Assembly: GCF_008831285.2 (NCBI RefSeq)
Contig: NC_045148.1
Coordinates: 22,005,002 to 22,069,001, forward strand
Direction of reading: 5' to 3'
Source of the DNA: Nymphaea colorata
Lineage: Eukaryota; Streptophyta; Magnoliopsida; Nymphaeales; Nymphaeaceae
Length of the DNA stretch: 64,000 bases
The first letter of the stretch is position 1, and each line of letters opens with the position of its first letter. A program made the position numbers and the translations under genes. Of this stretch, positions 45,661 to 56,545 are shown piece by piece. The notes beneath the pieces are model-generated. The model was not told where the DNA came from, did not search any database, and saw only the letters and a list, made by a program, of their open reading frames with translations.

Positions 45661-48600
45661 TTATTGACGTCCACCAGAGACTTGAGATTTGGGAAGCAAA
45701 AAAGTGTTAGGTCTCTCAGTTTGGTGAGGCATTGCCAGTGGCCTCCCAAGCTAATGATGTCCTCAGAGAAAGAGCATGTCGTTTCATTTTGTTGTTGTTG
45801 GGGAGTAATATTGCTCACGTCCACCAGAGACTTCAGATTGGGGAGCCATAAAGACTTAGCTTTCTCAGTTTCAGGAGGCATTGCCAGTGGCCTCCCAAGC
45901 TGATGTCCTCAGTGAAACAAGACAGACTCAAGTATTCCAGTTGAGAGGGACCCCACAACCACTGAGGCACCCTTCCCCATTTGACCTTCTCATCAACATT
46001 TGTGTTGTCTCTCAATTGGAGACTCTCGAGGGAGGGTAGAAATGTCGATATCCGTGATGGCAATGAATATGGCAGTAGTACTGCTGATTCTGAATCCAAC
46101 CCCAACTCAATGAGGTTAGGTGGTTGCTCAAGCAATTTCCATCCCAATCTTGCACTTGGGCAATTCCACACTGACAGCCTTTGGAGCTGAGTCGCTTGAC
46201 CCTCATGCCCTGCCAGCTCCGATAGAGCGTAAATCCAGCCTTCTGTCTGCATCATTGGACATTTGTAAAAGAGCGCCTCTCTTAAGCATGGCATAGAAGT
46301 AAATGTTGACTCCCAGTTTGGCAAATACAGTACTACCAGTTCCTCAAGTGAAGGAAGGTGAGTAGGGTGCAGCTTCAAAATGTCCAGGCCCCACAGCTTC
46401 AACCTCATTAAAGCTGGCATGTGATCATCAGATACTTGCTCTAGCCTAGGACAAAGGCTCACATCGCACAACTCCAATGCAGGCATGTTAGCGAGAGTCT
46501 TCAGCCTTTCACATCTGCACACAGTCAACGACTTGAGGGCAGGCAAGTCACCAATTTTGTAGAGCCCATCACAATTCCAAATCTTCAAGGACTCCAGCAA
46601 AGGCATCCTCGGCAATTCACACAATGTTGGCCATTCGCTGACCTCTAATTCTTCCATTGATTTAATTCCTATCACTGTTGCACACAAGGTTGGGCAACGT
46701 TCTAGGCATAGCATCTGCAGCTCCATGTAGTTGGTGTCCAAATACCACACAGGCCTATCTCCTTCATAATCGCAAGTTCCAAAGCCTCCAGCAAACCCCT
46801 CTGCTCAGAAGCACTACCCATTGTGTCATGCTCTCCCACTTGGAAGTCCAATTTCACCCTAATTAGCTCACGCTTCTCCTTAACCTGTGCTTGCTTTGCA
46901 TCAATTTCTTCACCCTTCCCCCACCCAAACCTTCTATTGACAATTCCCCCTTCAGTTTGTTCAAGTCCTTTTGTTCCTTAATATTGCATCCTCTTGTATC
47001 CCCCTTGTCATCGCATACCATAAACCTATGCAAGGTCCGTAAATTCCTAAGCTTCCCCAAGCCTTCTGCCATAAATTCTAATTTCTCTGTATCTTTCAGC
47101 TCAAGATACCTCAAGTTGCACAGTTCACACATTTCCTTGTGCAACTCTTCAATTGTACTATAACTTAAATCCAATATTTGCAATTTACAGAGTCTGCTGA
47201 TTGAACTGGGCAACCGACTCACAATAGAACAGCTTAGATTGAGATATTTTAGAAGTGAAAGGTCTTCAATGCAGTTTGGCAGCTCAGGCATCGCAAATCT
47301 CTCCAATGACAACACCCTCAACCACTTGAAATTCGTGGTTAAGTGTTTAATATAAACCAGAGAAAAGTCTAACAAGGAATCGAAATTGGAATTGGAATCA
47401 GAATTGCACAACAATGTGCGCAACTTTCTTGCTGCTCCCGAGGCATTATGCTTGGGCGCTTCTGCATCATGGACACCAAGTAATGACAGATGGCGGGTGT
47501 GCTTTGTAGCTGAGGCATGGCTATATTCCTTGTCACCTATATATAAGGCAAGGTCATGCAAAATGTCATGCAATTTGAGATGCTTATATTCAGTTTCTTC
47601 AATCATGATCCGATTTATCAAATCATTAATCCATTGGTTAGCAGTCACTTCCACATCAATGCCTTTATCTTGGTCAATCAGTCCACGCGCCATCCATTGC
47701 ATGACCAATGTATCCCTTTCTATCTCATAATCCTTTGGATAAATGCAACAATATACAAAACAACTCTTCAAATAATTTGGCAAGTCATCGTAGCTCAGGA
47801 TGAGACCAGGAAAAATGCTACCAGATATTTCAGAGGATGATGATGAGGCAGGCATCTTCCATTTCCAGATCTCACTCTTCTCAACGCTTTCCCAGTTGTC
47901 CTTCGTCATCCTTTTTGTACACATTAAGGACCCCACTGTCTGGACAACAAGTGGCAACCCACCACACTTCTCCACTATTTTCACCCCAATATTTTTCAAA
48001 TTGTGACTCTCCAATTCATGTTCTTCTTTGAGTGCCACATGCACACAAGCTCCAACTTTCATCGAAAGGCATTTGTGGCAATTTATGCATTTTAGCACCA
48101 ATCCCTTTGGAGACATCTACCTTTCCACTGGTCACCAAAATCTTTCTCTCCTTTGCACATCCCAACAGGATGCCTGCAACCTCTTCCCACCACTCATCTA
48201 ATTCCCATAGATCATCTAAGACCAATAATAACATGCTCTTTGACATCTCACTCTGTAATCATGTGCACAAATTAGGGAAGGAAGTACTGCCCTTAAGTCT
48301 CCTTCTGATTCCTTGCATACTTCCTTTAGTATCTTTTGCAGCAAAGCCATACGATTTGGCTTCTCTGAAACACAAACCCACCACCTTCAGTTCCCAAACT
48401 GTTCTTTGACTTCATTGAAACCATTTTTGCAAGAGTTGTTTTCCCAATCCCGCCTTGAGCTACAAAGGATACAATAGAAAGACCATCTTTTCCGAGTGCA
48501 CTACTCTCTTTAAAGCCATCAAACAAGAGTTCTTTTACTTTCTCTTTATCATCTGCCCTACCCATGGGTGGTTGTCCAGTACCTATGAGATGGGTTGTCT

Positions 48601-49114
48601 CTCGAGGATTGTCATGTTCACCACCAATAGGGTCCTCACTCTTAACTTTTGGTGTTATGTTGAGCCAATCCACCATTTCCTTACGTTGTTCTATTTCCTT
48701 GAGCTTTTCTTTGATCTTTTTAATTTCATTCCCAAGTTGGTAAGAAGCAGATACATGTTCCTTAAAGCAAGAGTACAAAGTGATCCAGGGCTTTCTGACC
48801 TTGTTCCATGAAGTTATAGAACCCTTTTCCTTTTTTAGCTCAGTTTTGGTTTCATATCCTTCGATGATATCTTCGGCATCATATAAAACATCCTTCAGCT
48901 CTGCCTCGAGATCTCTGTTGTGCTCGTTGCTGAAAAATGGTTTTCGCTCTACGACTTTGATGGTCTTCTGCAAGCGTTCCAGATTCTCATGGAGCTTCTT
49001 GAGTTCGACTTTGGCATTCCGGATGAGGAACACCTTGTCTTTCAACAAACCCATTACAGACTGGAACAGATTAGAAATGGCTGCTTCTGCAAGTGCATCG
49101 AAAAATATTGCCAT
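45656..49114 (-). pseudogene. CC-NB-ARC-LRR (NLR) pseudogene A
   Basis: Minus strand, start MAIFFDALAEAAISNLFQSV at 49,114. The coiled-coil domain contains a degenerate EDVID-like stretch (VLYDAEDIIEGY). Then come the P-loop AQGGIGKTTLAKMV (about 48,440), kinase-2 LLLVLDDLWE, RNBS-B KILVTSG, GLPL as CGGLPLVVQTVGSL, RNBS-D CFVYCCIYPKDYEI, an MHD-like LHDILHDLALYI, and LRRs (KWLRVLSLE ... LKYLNLSC). Such proteins are intracellular immune receptors. This copy is broken by a frameshift near 48,415, TGA codons near 48,380 and at 48,259-48,261, frameshifts near 48,060 and 46,905, and a small deletion near 46,780. Its 3' end is cut by gypsy sequence. The last LRR block (LGGHWQCL) is tandemly duplicated. 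Confidence 0.9.
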
Positions 49115-49164
49115 CTTCCCTTCGGTTTCTCAGTAGGTGGAAGAGGAAGATGAGCAATTTTCAA

Positions 49165-49165
<1 letters not shown>

Positions 49166-49202
<37 letters not shown>
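49166..49202. repeat. (GT)n(GA)n microsatellite upstream of pseudogene A
   Basis: GT run followed by a GA run, about 50-90 bases upstream of the start codon, in the former leader. Pseudogene B has a GT run at the same place (54,254-54,276) without the GA part. Confidence 0.9.
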
Positions 49203-49221
49203 ATAAATACAATAGGTTTCC

Positions 49222-49442
49222 CTCTTTCTTTAATTTCTAGTTGCTGATTTTATAATAAACAATAATCTTTCTTTCTTTAATTTCTAGTTGCCGATTTTAT
49301 AAGAAAGAATAATCCTTCTTTCTTTAATTTCTAGTTGCTGATTTTATATGCAAGAATAATTCCATGAAGTGTGACCTACAGAAGGTCTCCTCCCTCAGGT
49401 TTCTTTCATTTCTGGTTGCCTATTTTACAAGAAAGAATAAAC
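49222..49442. repeat. 46-bp tandem repeat, three clear and one degenerate copy
   Basis: CTTTCTTTAATTTCTAGTTG followed by CTGATTTTATAA and AGAATAAT occurs at about 49,224, 49,270 and 49,317. A weaker fourth copy lies at about 49,395-49,440. The region lies between the leader and the shared upstream flank and is absent from pseudogene B, where the GT run leads straight to GAGTGCTTAATTTGG. Confidence 0.8.
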
Positions 49443-49639
49443 GCATCGGAGTGGATCGGAAGTTTAACCTGCCGAGTGCTTAATTTGGAGTGTGGTGAGC
49501 ACATGTGCTTCACAGGCTGGTAAGGTCCATATTGCTGCTAAATAAGTCAGGGAAAGTCCCCCAACCCCAGTTACTACTTCACCTAAATTTCCCCTTCCTC
49601 AAGTTAATTTATTTATCTGATTGCATTTATGTAAAAAAG

Positions 49640-50282
49640 TTTGGATGCATGATTTTTTTTTTTTTAAATCCAAAATTTTGTTAGATGTTGGGTTTGAGCA
49701 TACAGCATATACTCTGGCAAAAGACTTGTGTGTGTGTGTGTGTGCCCATATGTACATGTATGGATTTCTCTAACTCATATACAGTCAAATGGGTGCTAGC
49801 ATCTGCTGACAATTAATCGAGTCAAACGATAGCATGTTCACGCGAAAATATTGTGCTCCGTAAGTGCTTACGTTCTACTGCTTCCACATCTCCCTCTCTA
49901 CTAATGGATATAGATATTATTTTGATACAATCAAAGTACATGACACAAATTAAAACATGTGAATGCAATAAAAATGCAAACCTGATCCAACTTTTATGCC
50001 TGTGAGTTAGATTCATACATCTCCAAATAGAATTAGAGAATGATATCTGCCCCACTGCAAAGTCAAAATCTTAATTTATAAGAGTCGTTTGTATTTTTAT
50101 TATGAAAAAAAATTTAAATAAGAAAATGACTAACTTAATATATGTTTCCCATCAAATCACTCATAAGATCATATTTATGAGGTTAGATTGCCCAAAAAAT
50201 ATTTTAATAATTAATTTTAATATGTCTAGTTTTTGTCTCATACCCAAGTGGTCTGCTTTTCACTAACTTTTATTTATATATA

Positions 50283-50314
<32 letters not shown>

Positions 50315-51078
50315 TACAAATAAAGAGAGAGTGACAGGAGAAGTGCACTCCGATCTCATTGTAGAATGGATCAATGGTGCAGGTTCACACGGATCGGATC
50401 ATAGAATGGATCCAAGATACAACTAGTTAGGAAGTTAAATGAAAGGGCAGTTCATTTGGAGGGGGTGAAGATGATAATTAATTGAAAACCCTAAATTTAT
50501 TTTGCTTTCATTTGTAAATGTTTTCTTCTTTTACATTCAATTTGTGCTCTTGTTCCTCGTTAGATTTGTAGTTTTCCTCAGGAAATAGAGCTTATACTTT
50601 AATTACTGCTTTGGGGGGAGAAGGGGAGGAGAGAGAGAGAGATCTTTTGTTTTGTCAACGAATTGTTCTGTTTGTTTACCATTCCAAAGTTCAGCTGCTG
50701 AAGATTTGATCTTTTATGTTTCTTTTTACTTCTGAAATGTCTAAGGTGGCGACTTCAAGGTTCAGTTTTATTCTTTTCCATGTTTTCTTTTCAATGGAAA
50801 ACCTGATTAACACTACAAAAAAAAATTACCATGGGAGGAATGCATCAGTAAAAATTGCAACACCGTCAGTATAAGTTGTAGCCCCAATTTGATGAGCACC
50901 AGAATCCGAAGACTAAACTTTCCATTATTTTTAGGGTCTCTACACTTGAGTAAGTTAAAAAGATACAGAAGGTCGCATGACAAGATACAATAAACTATTA
51001 TAACAAATGATATATAAGTTACACTTGAGATGGCCCCTCACCCTCTGCCATGGTCTTTCATTGAATCCTTCTTGTTTG
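49640..51078. repeat. NLR flank block A (duplicated segment, truncated)
   Basis: The landmark order is the same as in blocks 1 and B (GTTGGGTTTGAGCATACAGC, GT run, TAGAATGGATCAATGG, G/GA tract, GGGAGGAATG, GAGATGGCCCCTCACCCT). It matches block B up to TCCTTCTTG.TTG.CACA, then ends at 51,078, where the 3' end of pseudogene B begins. No gene inside is supported. Confidence 0.8.
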
Positions 51079-54000
51079 CCACACCCACTGAGGCACACTT
51101 CCCCATTTGACCTCCTCATCAACATTTGTGTTGTCTCTCAATTCCAGAGCCTTGAAGGAGGGTAGAAATGTTGGTACCTCCGATGGCAATGATGATGGCA
51201 GTAGTACTGCGCTGATTTTGAATCCAACTTCAAGCAAATGAGGTTAGGCATTTCCTCAAGCAATTTCCATCCCAATCTTTCACTTCGGCAATTCTTCAGT
51301 GACAGCATTCGGAGCTGAGTCACTTGACCGCCATGCCCCGCCAGCTCCAATAGAGCATAAATCAAGCCTTCTGTCTGTACCTTTGGACAAGTGTCAAAAC
51401 TCGCCTTTCTTAAGCATGGCATAAAAGTAAGTGTTATTTCCCAGTTGGGCAAATTCTTTACATCCAGTTCCTCAAGTGAAGGATGGTGAGTGGGGAGCTG
51501 CTTCAAAATCTTCAGGTAAGACAACTTCAGTCTCTTTAAATCCGGCATGTGATCATCAGATACTTGCTGTAGCCTGCCACATCCCTCTACCTCCAACGCA
51601 GGCATGTTAGCAAGAGTCTTCAGCCTTTCGCATCTGGACACAGTCAACGACTCTAATGCTGGCAGGTCACCAACCTTGTTGAGCCCATCACACAGCCAAA
51701 TCTCCAAGGACTTCAACGAAAGCATGTTTGGCAATTCACACAATGTCGGGCAGTTTTGGACCTTCAATTCTTCCAATGATTTAATTCCTATCACTGTTGC
51801 CAACAATGGGCAATGCTGCAGCTGTAGTGTCTGCATCTCCCCATAATTTGTATCCAAATACCATCCCTATCTCCTTTATAACTATAAATTCCCAACCTCT
51901 CTATTATATATGGGGGTTCCAAAGCCTCCAGCAAACTCTTCTCTTCGGAAGCATTATCCACTCTGTCAACCTCTTGCTCCTCAAAATAAAATTTCACCCC
52001 AATTAACTCATGCTTCTCCTTAAGCTGTGCATTTTTTGCATCAATTACTTTCACCCTTCCCCCACCCAAACATTCTATTAACAATTCTCCCTTCAGCTTG
52101 TTCAAGTCTTTTAGTTCCCTAATATTGCATCCTCTTGTATCCCCCTTGTCATTGCATACAATAAATCTGTACAAGATCCATAAATTAGTAAGCTTCCCCA
52201 GGCCTTCGGTTATAAATTTCAATTCCTCTATATCTTTCAGCCCAAGATACTTCAAGTTGCTCAGTTCAACTATTTCCTTGGGCAATTCTTCAATTTTACT
52301 AACACTTAAATCCAATATTTGCAAGTTACAGAGTCTGCCGATTGAACTGGGCAACCGTTTCACATAAGAATAGCTTAGATCGAGATATTTTAGAAGTGAA
52401 AGATCTTCAATTGACTTTGGCAACTCATACATCCTATATCCCCTCAATGACAACACCCTCAACCACTTGAAATTGGTTAAGTGTGCAATATAAACCGAAC
52501 ACAAGTCCGACTTGGAATCAGAATCAGGATCGCACAACAATGTCCGCACCTTATTTGCTGCTCCTGAGGCATTGTACTTGTGCTCTGCATCATCGATTGC
52601 AAAAAATGACAGATGGGAGGTGTGCTCAGTAGCAGAGGCATGGCTATATTCCTTTCCACCAATATATAAGGCAAGGTCATGAAAAATGTCATGCAATTTG
52701 AGATCCTTATGTTTAGTTTCTTCAATCATGCAATGATTTATCAAATCATTAATCCATTAGTTAGCAGTCACTTCCACATCAATGCCTTCCTTTTCCTCAA
52801 CCAATCCATGTGCCATCCATTGCATGACCAATCTACCCCTTTGTATGTCATAATACTTTGGATAAATGCAGCAATATACAAAACAACTCTTCAAGTAATC
52901 TGGCAAGTCATCGTAGTTCAGTATGAGACCAGGAAGAATGCTACTACGTATTTCCCATATCTCACTCTTGTCAATGCTTTCCCAGTCGTCTTTCATCATC
53001 CTTTTTGTACGCATTAAGGATCCTACCGTCTGGACAACAAGTGGCAACCCACCACACTTTGCCACTATTTTCTACCCAATACCTTTCAAATTGTGACTCT
53101 CCAATACATGTTCTTGTATCTTTGCCACACGCAGAAACAAGCTCCAACTTTCATCCAAAGACATTTCTGTCAATTTATACATATTATAACCAATTCTTTG
53201 AGAGACTTCTACCTTTCTACTGGTGTTCAAAATCTTGCTCTCCTTTGCACCTCCCGATAGGGTGTCCGCTACCTCTCCCATCCACCAACCTAATTCCCAT
53301 ACATCATCTAAAACCAATAAGAACTTGCTCTTTGACAGCTCACTCTGTAATCATGTGCACAAACCACTCAAGGAAGTGCTACCTTTAAGTTCTCCTTCTG
53401 ATTCCTTGCATACTTCCTTTAGTATTTTTCGCAGCAAACCCATATGATATGGCTTCTCTGAAAAACAAACTCACCACCTGCATTTCCCCAACTGTTCTTT
53501 GAATTTATTAAAAACCATTTTTGCAAGAGTTGTTTTCCCAATTCCACCTTGGCCTACAATGGATACAATAGAAACAACATCTTTTTCCAGGGCACTACTA
53601 TTTGTATAGCCATCAAACAAGAGTTCTTTTACTTTCTCTTTAACATATGCCCTACCCATGGGTGGTTGTGCAGTACCTATGAGATGGGATGTCTGTCAGG
53701 AATTGTCATGTTCACCACCAAAAGGATGCTCACTCTCAACTTTTGGTGTTCTGTTGAACAAATCCACCATTTCCATATCTTTTTCTATTTCATTAAGCCT
53801 TAGGTTGATCCTTTTAATTTCATTACCAAGTTGGTAAGAAGCAAATACATGTTCCTTAAAGCGAGAGCACAAAGTGATCCAGGGCTTTCTTTCCTTGTTC
53901 CATGAAGTTATTGAACCCTTTTCTCTTTTCCTGAGCTCAATTATGGTTTCATATCCTTCAATGATGTCCTGGGCATCATATAAAACGTCCTTCAGCTCTG

Positions 54001-54205
54001 GCTCCAGATATCTGTTTCACTGGTTTCTGAAAAATGGTTTTCGCTCTACGACTTTGATGGTCTTCTGCAAGCCTTCCAGCTTTTTCTGGAGCTTCTCGAC
54101 TTTCGCATTCCGGATGAGGTCCACCTTGTCTTTCAACAAACTGGTTACAGACCAGAACATGTTAGAAATGGCTGCTTCTGCAAATGCATCAATTACAATT
54201 GCCAT
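51079..54205 (-). pseudogene. CC-NB-ARC-LRR (NLR) pseudogene B
   Basis: Minus strand, start MAIVIDAFAEAAISNMFWSV at 54,205. The CC domain is followed by GQGGIGKTTLAKMVFN (about 53,540), FLLVLDDVWE, a diverged RNBS-B (KILNTSR), CGGLPLVVQTVGSL, CFVYCCIYPKYYDI and LHDIFHDLALYI, and LRRs (KWLRVLSLRG ... LKYLDLSYS). Stops include TGA near 54,019, 53,690 and 53,475, TGA at 53,351-53,353, a TAG before the GLPL block and a TAA near 52,757. Frameshifts lie near 51,860 and 51,190. It ends abruptly after VKWGSVPQWVW at 51,079, lacking the last LRRs, which fragment C appears to supply. Closely related to A throughout. Confidence 0.9.
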
Positions 54206-54253
54206 CTTCCCCAGTCTCTCAGTCGGTGGAAGAGGAAGAGGAGCAATTTTCAA

Positions 54254-54276
54254 GTGTGTGTGTGTGTGTGTGTGTG
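54254..54276. repeat. (GT)n microsatellite upstream of pseudogene B
   Basis: GT run of about 11 units in the former leader, paralogous to 49,166-49,182. Confidence 0.9.
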
Positions 54277-55340
54277 CTGAGTGCTTAATTTGGGGTGTGG
54301 TGAGCACATGTGCTAAATAAGTCAGGAAAAGTTCTCCAATCCCAGTTTACTATTTCACCTAAATTTCTGCTTTCTGAAGTTAATTTGTTTATCTGATTGT
54401 ATTTATGTAAAAAAGTTTGGATGAATGATTTTTTTTTGAAAATCCAAAATTTTATTAAATGTTGGGTTTGAGCATACAGCATATAAACTGATGAAAGACT
54501 GGTGTGTCTGTGTGTGTATATATGTGCATGTGTACATGTATGGATTTCTCTAACCCATATATAGTTAAATGACAGCATGTTCACGCGAAAGTATTGTGCA
54601 TATGCCATGTTTACTGTATGTGCTTACATTCTACCGCTTCCATATCTCCCTCTCTAGTAATGGATATAGATATGATTTTGATCCAATGAAAGTACATGAC
54701 ACATATTAAAACATGTGAATGCAATAAAAATGCAAACTAGATCCAACTTTTATGTCTGTGAGTTAGATCCACACATCTTCAAATAGAATTAGAGAATGAT
54801 ATGTAAGTTTGAAACCAGTCTGCCCCACTGCTAAGTCAAAATCTTATGTTATAAGAGTCATTTGTATTTTTCTTATTAAAAAATACTTAATAAGAAAATG
54901 ACTAACTTAATTTACGTTTCTCATCAAGTCACTTTTAAGAACATATTTATGAGGTTAGATTACCCAAAAAACATTTTAATAATTAATCTTAATAAGTCTA
55001 GTTTTTGTCTCTTACCCAAGTGGCTGCATTTCACTAACTTTCATTATTTATATATACACACACACACATGCACACACACACAAACACACACACACACACA
55101 TATATAAAGAGAGAGTGACAGCAGAAGTGCACTCAGATCTGATTGTAGAATGGATCAATGGCACAGGTTCACACAGATCAGATCTTAGAATGGATCCAAA
55201 ATGCAATTAGTTAGGAAGCTCTATTAAACGAATGGGTAGTTCATTTGGAGCCAATGAAGATGATAATTAATTGAAAACCCTAAATTTATTTTGCTTTCAT
55301 TTTAAATACAGCTTATACTTTAATTACTTCTATGCCGGGC

Positions 55341-55355
55341 GGGGGGGGGGGGGGG
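55341..55355 (+). repeat. G15 homopolymer followed by (GA)n
   Basis: Fifteen G, then GTGGGGCGGG and a GA run; paralogous to 35,688-35,708. Confidence 0.9.
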
Positions 55356-56329
55356 TGGGGCGGGAAGAGAGAGAGAGAGAGAGAGAGGGATGAGAGAGAG
55401 ATCTTTTGTTTTGTCTACAAATCATTCTACTTGTTTACCATTCCAAAGTACAGCCGCTGAAAATTTGATCTTTTATGTTTATTTCTAGTTCTGAAAAGTC
55501 TAAGGTGGCGGTTTAATGGTTCAGTCTTATTCTTTTCCTTGTTTTCTTTTTAAGTGGAAAACCTGATTAACAATAAAAAAAAACACAATAGTTTTACCAT
55601 GGGAGGAATGTGTAAGTAAAAATTGCAATGCCGTCAGTATAAGTTGTAGCCACAATTTGATGAGTACCAGAATCCGAAGGTTAAACTTTTCAATGCTTTT
55701 AGGGTCCCTACACTTTAGTAAGTTAAAAAGATACAGAAGGTCACATGACACGATACGACAAACTATTATAACAATTGATATATTCTTACAATTGAGATGG
55801 CCCCTCACCCTATGCCATGGCCTTTGTTTTGATCCTTCTTGCTTGTCACATCAATACCTTCGGCCATCTCCAGTGCCTTGTGATCCACCTTGCTAACCAG
55901 TGTCCTCTTTCCCTCTTTTCTGTGGAATCGAGATACTACTTTTTTTGTTGACACTCATTTTTTTTATTGCTTGCTTGTTACTGCTTGGCCTTCTCTCCCC
56001 CACACCCTCCCCTCTCTTCGCAGCAGCTTCTTCGCTTTTCTCCTTTACCTTCGGTCAACAGTGGTTGGCAATTTACTTGGTCTTGAATCATCTACTATTG
56101 GTGGCAGGATTGGCAAGAACATAATAGTAGTATGTTCAAAACCACATCAGCAAGTGTTCCTTCAATTGAATGCATTGTGAAGGTAGATGTCTACCTTGCT
56201 CTTTGCATTGGCCACAGGATGACATCCGCCTGGAGGGGGTTGTGCGTCTGCCCTAGCACCAAGCCTATTTTCTTTCATCAAACATGGGAATACTCATCCT
56301 AGAAAATTGATTCCATTCCATCACACACA

Positions 56330-56545
56330 AGGGCAGAGGAAAGGGGGGCAGGCTCCTGCCTTGGCATCCCCCCCCCCCTCTCAGATATTAAAAACTTTAA
56401 AAATTTATATGTAAATCTAAAAATTTTTATTTTAATATATATACAAATTTGAAAATTTCTATTTCTGTATTTCCATGCCTGTTAAAATTTTGAAACTATA
56501 GTTTACCCCATGCGACAAGAAATTCCTGGTTCCGCCCCTGATCAC
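56330..56545. mobile_element. MITE (GGGGCGGAACC family), degenerate
   Basis: The left end is AAGGGCAGAGGAAAGGGGGG and the right end GGTTCCGCCCCTG, degenerate inverted repeats of the CAGGGGC family. Internal GAAACTATAGTTT and AAAACTTTAAAAATTTATATG match family members at 36,437-36,790 and near 63,512. No coding capacity. Confidence 0.55.

Noticed and set aside
48259-48261. TGA before kinase-2 as a conserved intron or recoding site
   Set aside because: No GT-AG pair removes it in frame, and both genes carry many other lesions; a shared inherited stop is simpler.
54898-55107. Frame ending in a His/Thr repeat
   Set aside because: It reads through a CA-type microsatellite.
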